A stretch of 64,000 nt of DNA from the NCBI RefSeq assembly GCF_026810445.1, contig NZ_CP113949.1:1922001-1986000 (forward strand). Direction: 5' to 3'. Below, piece by piece: positions 58,746-64,000 of this stretch; the stretch's first letter is position 1, and the number at the start of each line of letters is the position of its first letter. The notes beneath the pieces are model-generated. The model was not told the origin of the DNA. It saw only the letters and a program-made list of their open reading frames with translations, and did not search any database. A program made the translations under genes and the position numbers. Origin of the DNA: Pseudomonas sp. BSw22131. Lineage in GTDB: Bacteria > Pseudomonadota > Gammaproteobacteria > Pseudomonadales > Pseudomonadaceae.

Positions 58746-59885
58746 ATGGCCGAAAACGAGAACGGTCAGGACAAAACAGAAGACCCCACGGACAAACGAA
58801 AGAAGGATTCCAGAGAGAAGGGCGAGATCGCCCGGTCGAAGGAACTCAACACCGTGGTGGTGATGATCGTCGGGGCTGCCGGTTTGTTGGCGTTCGGCGG
58901 CTCCATGGCCGAAATGATGATGCAGTTGATGCGCGACAATTTCACCATCTCCCGCGAGGCGATCATGGATGAGCGCTCCATGGGGTTGATGGTCATGGCG
59001 TCGGGCAAAGCGGCGCTGCTGTCGATTCAGCCTCTGTTGGTGTCGCTCATGATCGCTTCGTTCATCGCTCCCATTTCTCTGGGGGGGTGGCTCTTTGCGG
59101 CGGGCTCGCTGGCGCCCAAGTTCAGCCGCATGAACCCAGCAGCCGGGCTTAAGCGGATGGTCTCCCCCAAATCGCTGATCGAGCTGGTCAAGTCGTTCGC
59201 CAAATTCCTGATTGTTTTGGTTGTCGCGATGGTGGTGTTGGCCAAGGACAAGAACGACTTGGTCGCCATTGCCCACGAGCCTATTGAAATGGCGATCATC
59301 CACAGCTTACAACTGGTGGGGTGGAGCACGTTATGGATGTCCTTCGGGCTGGTCATCATCGCGGTGGTCGATGTGCCGGTGCAGTTGTGGGAAGCGCACA
59401 AGAAACTGCTGATGACCAAGCAGGAAGTGCGCGACGAACACAAGGACAGCGAAGGGAGGCCTGAGGTCAAGCAGCGGATTCGTCAGTTGCAGCGGGACAT
59501 GTCGCAGCGGCGGATGATGTCGGCCATTCCCGAGGCTGATGTGATCATCACCAACCCGACCCACTACGCCGTGGCGCTCAAGTACGATGCGGACAAGGGT
59601 GGGGCGCCGGTGCTGCTGGCCAAGGGCAGTGATTTCATCGCGTTGAAAATCCGCGAGATCGGCGCCCAGCATGGGGTTCTGCTGCTGGAGTCGCCGGCCC
59701 TGGCGCGCTCGATTTACTACAGCACCGAGTTAGACCAGGAAATCCCGGCTGGTTTGTATCTGGCCGTGGCGCAAGTGCTGGCCTACGTCTATCAGATCCG
59801 TCAGTACCACTCCGGCCGCGGCAAACGGCCCAATCCGCTGGGCGATGATTTACCGATTCCGCCGGATTTGAAGCGTGATTCCTGA
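58746..59885 (+). CDS. flhB: Flagellar export switch protein FlhB
   Basis: Export gate protein whose self-cleavage switches substrate specificity when FliK signals that the hook is complete. 379 aa. Four membrane spans in the first 215 residues, then the cytoplasmic domain with autocleavage motif NPTH at residues 270-273 (IITNPTHYAVALKYD). N terminus KTEDPTDKRKKDSREKGEIA is typical. Last gene of fliL-flhB. Confidence 0.97.
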   Translation: MAENENGQDKTEDPTDKRKKDSREKGEIARSKELNTVVVMIVGAAGLLAFGGSMAEMMMQLMRDNFTISREAIMDERSMGLMVMASGKAALLSIQPLLVSLMIASFIAPISLGGWLFAAGSLAPKFSRMNPAAGLKRMVSPKSLIELVKSFAKFLIVLVVAMVVLAKDKNDLVAIAHEPIEMAIIHSLQLVGWSTLWMSFGLVIIAVVDVPVQLWEAHKKLLMTKQEVRDEHKDSEGRPEVKQRIRQLQRDMSQRRMMSAIPEADVIITNPTHYAVALKYDADKGGAPVLLAKGSDFIALKIREIGAQHGVLLLESPALARSIYYSTELDQEIPAGLYLAVAQVLAYVYQIRQYHSGRGKRPNPLGDDLPIPPDLKRDS

Positions 59886-60253
59886 GGATAGGCATGGGTA
59901 TCCGGGGTTTTGTAGGGCTGGATTCAGGCACTCCTAGCCGCAGTCGGAAGTAATATAGCAGTATCATGGCGGCTGCTATGATCAGCGATGAATGCCAGTG
60001 AAGTTTGATAAAAAATTGTAATGCTGGCGGCACTTTTTGTATTTTCCAGGGTTCGATTACTTCCTGTTTTGTATACATGCCGGGCATCATGATCATGAGT
60101 ATCACTCATATTTCCCGCATTCTTCTTCCGAGATAACTGTCGCCGTAGTAGTTCTGGTGTTTTTGGGTAAGCACGATATCGCTCAAGTGATCTTCGATGA
60201 TCTCAAGATACATTCGAAAAAAATGTAAGAGCCGACACTGTGAATGCTCATTG
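59886..60253. other. AT-rich remnant region after flhB
   Basis: On the minus strand there are pieces of small, probably decayed, membrane proteins. One frame reads MFLILLVAMSIHSVGSYIFF, then ECILRSSKIT, an in-frame TGA, and continues AISCLPKNTRTTTATVISEE to a stop near 60105. Another starts near 60091 and gives a short protein with the span SSLIIAAAMILLYYF. Neither has a clear ribosome-binding site or known family. They lie downstream of the broken toxin-like gene in its orientation, where an immunity gene would be expected. Confidence 0.4.
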
Positions 60254-61270
60254 CTACGAGCAAAATGAGAAACATCCATCCTGTTGCAACATATGACAAC
60301 AGGGCCTCCATTCATATAGCACTTCACCCAGCTTTCCTCCCCCCGCTTCGTCAAGCATACCCCCTCCGTAGGCTGCCGCTGCACCGCCAACAATCCCGCA
60401 TCCAATAGCCCCCACACCAAGGGTCGGAATGCCGAAGACCACCACGCAGGCTGTCATGGCGGCAGTTGCGCCTATTCCTCCAGCCCATAATCCTGCTCCT
60501 ACCCCGCCGACAAGCTTCGCGCCTTCTACGTATTTCGCTTTTGTGCACACTACCTGGCGGCCCGTCGAACAGGCCTCTCTTATCTCCAACGCCGTCGCCA
60601 TCATGTTCAATGCAATCCCGATTCCGGTGCCATGCTTAAGCAACTTCGAAGCCTTGGCGATATTACCGATTCTCTGCGCGTAGTTTTGAAGCTCTCATGT
60701 ATGCAGATAATGCTTGGTCGATAACCCCAGCATCTTTTTGATAGAGCCGCGGTTACGTAAACCAGTGCCCCAACGGGCGATACCTTTGAGTTGCGTATCG
60801 AGCGTCGCAAACAGCAATCTTCGCTGGTTAATAAACTGTTGTCGTGCAATGGGCGTCCCGCGCTTGAGCATTAATTGCTAAAGCTGTTCGATGTTTTCAA
60901 GTGTGTTCTGTACGCCGGCAAGATGTTTGCTCCAGACACCGGTCGCTGAGCCAATACCCAGCGATCCATAGTTAAGGATGTTTTGCAGCAAGTCATAGTT
61001 TTCGAGGACTCGGCCATCACTTCCGGCCTGATTCTGCAAAAGTTGGTGGTGAACGATGTTTCCCAACCCAGCCAGTTCAGATTCTTCGGCAGTCACCTTC
61101 AACGTTGATTCGTCTCCCACGACGATGAACTCCCCAGGCATGACCATGGCGCTGCGAAAATGCCTGTTTAGCAGTTCGAATTTTGCGCCGCCGCCTACCC
61201 GTACCTTGAGCGTTGCATAGCGCTGCATTCGGTCATTGATGCGTACGTAAGGTTTGATACCGGATGCCAT
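60254..61270 (-). pseudogene. Broken toxin-like gene: LysM-like start and glycine-zipper membrane region
   Basis: One reading frame of 339 codons from ATG 61270 (MASGIKPYVRINDRMQRYAT) is interrupted by TAG at 60878-60880 and TGA at 60695-60697, with sensible sequence on both sides of each stop. N-terminal part: LysM-like RVGGGAKFELLNRHFRSAMV MPGEFIVVGD. Middle: NILNYGSLGIGSATGVWSKH, then FATLDTQLKGIARWGTGLRN. C-terminal part: GAKLVGGVGAGLWAGGIGAT and GAIGCGIVGGAAAAYGGGML, a glycine-zipper membrane region. This resembles pore-forming secreted effectors in general character; I cannot name a family. Lower GC than the flagellar genes around it. Between flhB and flhA, so an insertion into the flagellar cluster. 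Confidence 0.65.
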
Positions 61271-61390
61271 CTTCCTGCCCTTGAAGTAAGCGAGGCGGGA
61301 GGATAAGGAAAGGGGCACGGCTTACGATGAGTAGGGGCACGGTTTCAGTAAATTCAGAACAATCCCACTTTGAGCTCGCCGTATTCCTAC

Positions 61391-61432
61391 GCAGCCCATC
61401 GCGGCCTCGCGCTGCTCGTGCGCTCCTACAGG
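61391..61432 (-). repeat. REP-type repeat (gaggccgcgatggg family, inverted)
   Basis: gcagcccatcgcggcctcgc gctgctcgtgcgctcctaca gg, the reverse complement of the type found at 20711. Confidence 0.78.
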
Positions 61433-61511
61433 GTTTAGCGGCGTTCGCGGGGAGGTTGCGGTGTTCGCGGGATTTTGATTCTGCCCGGAGGAGCAGTTTG
61501 CTTTGCCTGCA

Positions 61512-61537
61512 TCTTGCGAATGAATTCGCATCTACAG
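61512..61537 (-). repeat. REP-type repeat (gaattcattcgcgag family, inverted)
   Basis: tcttgcgaatgaattcgcat ctacag, a slightly diverged inverted copy. Confidence 0.75.
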
Positions 61538-61642
61538 ATTTCGAAGTCCCGCCGATGAGGAATGCGGCCAAGACCCCGCATTGTGCAGTAATCCCCATTT
61601 CTTGATGCTAGCACTCTGATATTTTTTTACGACGCCAAGAGT

Positions 61643-61658
61643 TGGACCCCTTTTTGCA
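61643..61658 (+). promoter_or_regulatory. Sigma-54 promoter of flhA
   Basis: TGGACCCCTTTTTGCA keeps TGG and TTGCA with ten bases between GG and GC. It lies 63 bp upstream of the GTG start of flhA, in line with FleQ control of flhA-flhF-fleN. Confidence 0.8.
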
Positions 61659-61720
61659 ATATCTCCGTTAAGTCGCCTCAAGGCGTCAAAAGTTTGGTTT
61701 AGCGCGCAGGTACAAAATCG

Positions 61721-63850
61721 GTGGATCGCTCTCAATTACTCAGCAGTGCCCGCAGCAACCTGTCCGGTCTAGGCCGTGGGCAGTTGGGTGTGCCATTGCT
61801 GCTGTTGGTCATGCTGGCAATGATGATGTTGCCCATGCCGCCGTTCCTGCTGGACGTGTTCTTCACGTTCAACATCGCCCTGTCCATCGTCGTCCTGCTG
61901 GTCTGCGTGTACGCACTGCGGCCCCTGGACTTCTCGGTATTCCCGACCATCCTGCTGGTCGCCACGCTGCTGCGCCTGGCACTCAACGTCGCGTCTACAC
62001 GTGTCGTCATGCTCCACGGTCAAGACGGCCACGCCGCTGCCGGTAAGGTGATCCAGGCCTTCGGTGAGGTGGTGATTGGCGGTAACTACGTGGTGGGTAT
62101 CGTGGTGTTTGCGATCCTGATGATCATCAACTTCGTGGTAGTGACCAAAGGTGCCGGCCGTATCTCCGAGGTGAGCGCGCGTTTCACCCTCGATGCGATG
62201 CCTGGCAAACAGATGGCGATCGACGCCGACCTCAACGCGGGTCTGATCGATCAGCCACAGGCCAAGGCCCGTCGTCTGGAAGTCGCCCAGGAAGCCGAGT
62301 TCTACGGTTCCATGGACGGTGCCAGCAAGTTCGTGCGCGGTGACGCCATCGCCGGTTTGCTGATTTTGTTCATTAACCTCATCGGCGGTGTGCTCGTCGG
62401 TATCTTCCAGCACAACATGACCTTCGCCGACGCCGGCAAGGTTTACGCACTGCTGACCATCGGTGACGGTTTGGTGGCGCAACTGCCATCACTGTTGCTG
62501 TCCACCGCCGCTGCGATCATGGTGACCCGTGCTTCCGGTTCGGAAGAAATGGGCAAGCTGATCAATCGCCAGATGTTCAGCACGCCCAAGGCGCTGGCTG
62601 TTTCGGCGGGCATCATGATCGTCATGGGTCTGGTGCCGGGCATGCCGCACTTCTCGTTCATCAGCCTTGGGCTGGTGGCGGCCGGTGCCGCGTATCTGCT
62701 GTGGAAGAAACAGGATCAGGTCAAAGTCATGGCCCTGCAGGAGGTCAAGCGTCAACAGGACCTGCTGCCATCGCCAACCCGTTCTCAGGAATCCAAAGAG
62801 CTGGGCTGGGACGACGTCACACCCATCGACATGATCGGCCTGGAAGTGGGCTATCGCCTGATCCCGCTGGTGGACCGCAATCAGGGTGGTCAGCTGCTGG
62901 CGCGGATCAAGGGTGTGCGCAAGAAGCTCTCCCAGGAGTTGGGCTTCCTGATGCCCACCGTTCACATCCGCGACAACCTGGATCTGGCGCCCAGCGCCTA
63001 CCGCTTGACACTGATGGGCGTGACCCTGGCCGAAGCCGAGATTTACCCGGACCGCGAACTGGCGATCAACCCCGGTCAGGTGTTCGGCAGCCTCAACGGT
63101 ATCAACGCCAAAGACCCGGCGTTTGGCCTGGAAGCGGTCTGGATCGAAATCAGCCAGCGTGCCCAGGCGCAATCGCTCGGCTACACCGTGGTCGATGCCA
63201 GCACTGTGGTGGCGACCCACTTGAACCAGATTCTCTACAAGCACTCTCATGAGCTGATCGGCCACGAAGAAGTGCAGCAATTGATGCAGTTGCTGGCCAA
63301 GGGCTCGCCCAAGCTGGCTGAGGAACTGGTCCCCGGTATTCTTTCGTTGTCTGCGCTGCTCAAAGTGTTGCAGGCGTTGCTCGCCGAACAAGTGCCGGTG
63401 CGCGACATTCGCAGCATCGCGGAAGCCATCGCCAACAACGCTGCGCGGAGTCAAGATACCGCCGCGTTGGTGGCCGCAGTGCGGGTCGGATTGTCCCGCG
63501 CAATCGTCCAAAGCATTGTGGGCATTGAGCCGGAGCTGCCTGTTATCACGCTTGAGCCAAGGTTGGAACAGATATTGCTCAATAGTCTTCAGAAGGCAGG
63601 TCAGGGTCAGGAAGAAGGCGTTCTGCTCGAACCGAGCATGGCTGAAAAGCTGCAACGCTCGTTGATCGAAGCAGCACAGCGTCAGGAGATGCAAGGGCAA
63701 CCCGTGATCTTGCTGGTTGCAGGTCCGGTTCGCGCCATGTTGTCCCGCTTTGGACGCCTGGCAGTACCGAACATGCATGTGTTGGCGTATCAGGAAATTC
63801 CTGACAACAAGCAAGTCACCATCGTAGCGACTGTCGGGCCGAACGGCTGA
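61721..63850 (+). CDS. flhA: Flagellar export gate protein FlhA
   Basis: Large export-gate protein, proton channel and substrate docking platform. 709 aa from GTG 61721 (VDRSQLLSSARSNLSGLGRG). Eight membrane spans in the first 330 residues, with the FHIPEP-family signature region RLALNVASTRVVMLHGQDGH and AGRISEVSARFTLDAMPGKQ. The C-terminal cytoplasmic domain begins near 360. flhF follows after 11 bp. Confidence 0.97.
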   Translation: MDRSQLLSSARSNLSGLGRGQLGVPLLLLVMLAMMMLPMPPFLLDVFFTFNIALSIVVLLVCVYALRPLDFSVFPTILLVATLLRLALNVASTRVVMLHGQDGHAAAGKVIQAFGEVVIGGNYVVGIVVFAILMIINFVVVTKGAGRISEVSARFTLDAMPGKQMAIDADLNAGLIDQPQAKARRLEVAQEAEFYGSMDGASKFVRGDAIAGLLILFINLIGGVLVGIFQHNMTFADAGKVYALLTIGDGLVAQLPSLLLSTAAAIMVTRASGSEEMGKLINRQMFSTPKALAVSAGIMIVMGLVPGMPHFSFISLGLVAAGAAYLLWKKQDQVKVMALQEVKRQQDLLPSPTRSQESKELGWDDVTPIDMIGLEVGYRLIPLVDRNQGGQLLARIKGVRKKLSQELGFLMPTVHIRDNLDLAPSAYRLTLMGVTLAEAEIYPDRELAINPGQVFGSLNGINAKDPAFGLEAVWIEISQRAQAQSLGYTVVDASTVVATHLNQILYKHSHELIGHEEVQQLMQLLAKGSPKLAEELVPGILSLSALLKVLQALLAEQVPVRDIRSIAEAIANNAARSQDTAALVAAVRVGLSRAIVQSIVGIEPELPVITLEPRLEQILLNSLQKAGQGQEEGVLLEPSMAEKLQRSLIEAAQRQEMQGQPVILLVAGPVRAMLSRFGRLAVPNMHVLAYQEIPDNKQVTIVATVGPNG

Positions 63851-63861
63851 GGTAGTGAGTC

Positions 63862-64000
63862 ATGCAAGTTAAGCGTTTTTTCGCCGCCGATATGCGACAA
63901 GCCATGAAACTGGTTCGTGATGAATTGGGCGCCGAGGCGGCCATCATCGGTAACCGGCGGATTGCAGGTGGCGTGGAACTGACTGCCGCGCTGGATTACA
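63862..64000 (+). CDS. flhF: Flagellar placement GTPase FlhF (5' part only)
   Basis: SRP-type GTPase that sets polar flagellum position and number. Only the first 46 residues are in the window: MQVKRFFAADMRQAMKLVRD, then ELGAEAAIIGNRRIAGGVEL, the canonical FlhF N terminus. It directly follows flhA, as in all pseudomonads. Confidence 0.93.
   Translation, partial: MQVKRFFAADMRQAMKLVRDELGAEAAIIGNRRIAGGVELTAALDY

Larger units (their letters stand above)
61271..61642. other. Non-coding region upstream of flhA
   Basis: Contains two REP-type repeats (61391 and 61512) and no supportable gene; a 92-codon plus-strand frame is repeat-derived. Confidence 0.7.

Noticed and set aside
62489..63814. A 441-codon minus-strand frame antisense to flhA
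   Set aside because: Codon-bias shadow of flhA; no start signal or domain.

Overview
The window is a chromosomal segment of a Pseudomonas species, most likely of the fluorescens/syringae lineage. The gene order, the sigma-54 (-24/-12) and sigma-28 promoter boxes at the expected places, FleQ/FleSR, a 282-aa flagellin, Fgt-type flagellin glycosyltransferases and many Pseudomonas REP-type repeats (gtaggagcgaattcattcgcgag and the gtaggagc...gaggctgcgatggg family) all agree. Almost the whole window is the polar-flagellum and chemotaxis locus. I saw no rRNA, tRNA, CRISPR array or intact insertion sequence.

Layout. 1-1.6 kb: 3' part of cheV, then cheR and a terminator. 1.7-2.8 kb: non-coding DNA dominated by a large imperfect palindrome and REP repeats. 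2.8-5.8 kb: flgBCDE behind a sigma-54 promoter and closed by a terminator. 6.0-7.9 kb: a free-standing second FlgE-like hook protein with a duplicated central domain. 8.0-8.2 kb: a small secreted protein gene on the minus strand. 8.4-16.9 kb: flgFGHIJKL behind its own sigma-54 promoter. 17.0-24.1 kb: two giant multidomain glycosyltransferases related to P. syringae Fgt1/Fgt2. 24.1-30.2 kb: a tightly overlapping pseudaminic acid operon (pseB, pseC, methyltransferase, pseF, pseG-pseH fusion, pseI). 30.7-33.2 kb: a KAS III-like enzyme, a Maf/DUF115 motility accessory factor and a small partner ORF. 33.3-34.1 kb: AT-rich DNA with a frameshifted secreted protein. 34.2-39.3 kb: two different flagellin genes, each with a sigma-28 promoter, then flaG, fliD, fliS and a fliT-like gene. 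39.4-43.7 kb: the regulators fleQ and fleSR. 44.0-49.8 kb: fliEFGHIJ. 49.9-52.4 kb: a STAS / response regulator-phosphatase-kinase / Hpt signalling module. 52.5-59.9 kb: fliK, then fliLMNOPQR-flhB. 59.9-61.3 kb: AT-rich DNA with a broken toxin-like gene. 61.7-64.0 kb: flhA and the 5' end of flhF.

How it works together. FleQ with sigma-54 probably starts the class II operons; six -24/-12 boxes lie 47-64 bp upstream of flgB, flgF, fleS, fliE, fliL and flhA. FleSR then drives later structural genes, and sigma-28 drives the two flagellins. The rod, hook, export gate, ATPase complex, motor switch and filament genes are nearly all here. The glycosylation island between flgL and the flagellins encodes a complete route from UDP-GlcNAc to CMP-pseudaminic acid plus two kinds of candidate transferase (Fgt-type and Maf-type), so the filament is probably glycosylated.

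The least ordinary parts are the double-D2 hook paralogue, the mosaic first flagellin with an altered flg22 region, the combination of Fgt, Pse and Maf genes in one island, the PseG-PseH fusion, the giant transferases with degenerate GT2 modules, the ~640-bp palindrome, and the decayed toxin-like gene between flhB and flhA.
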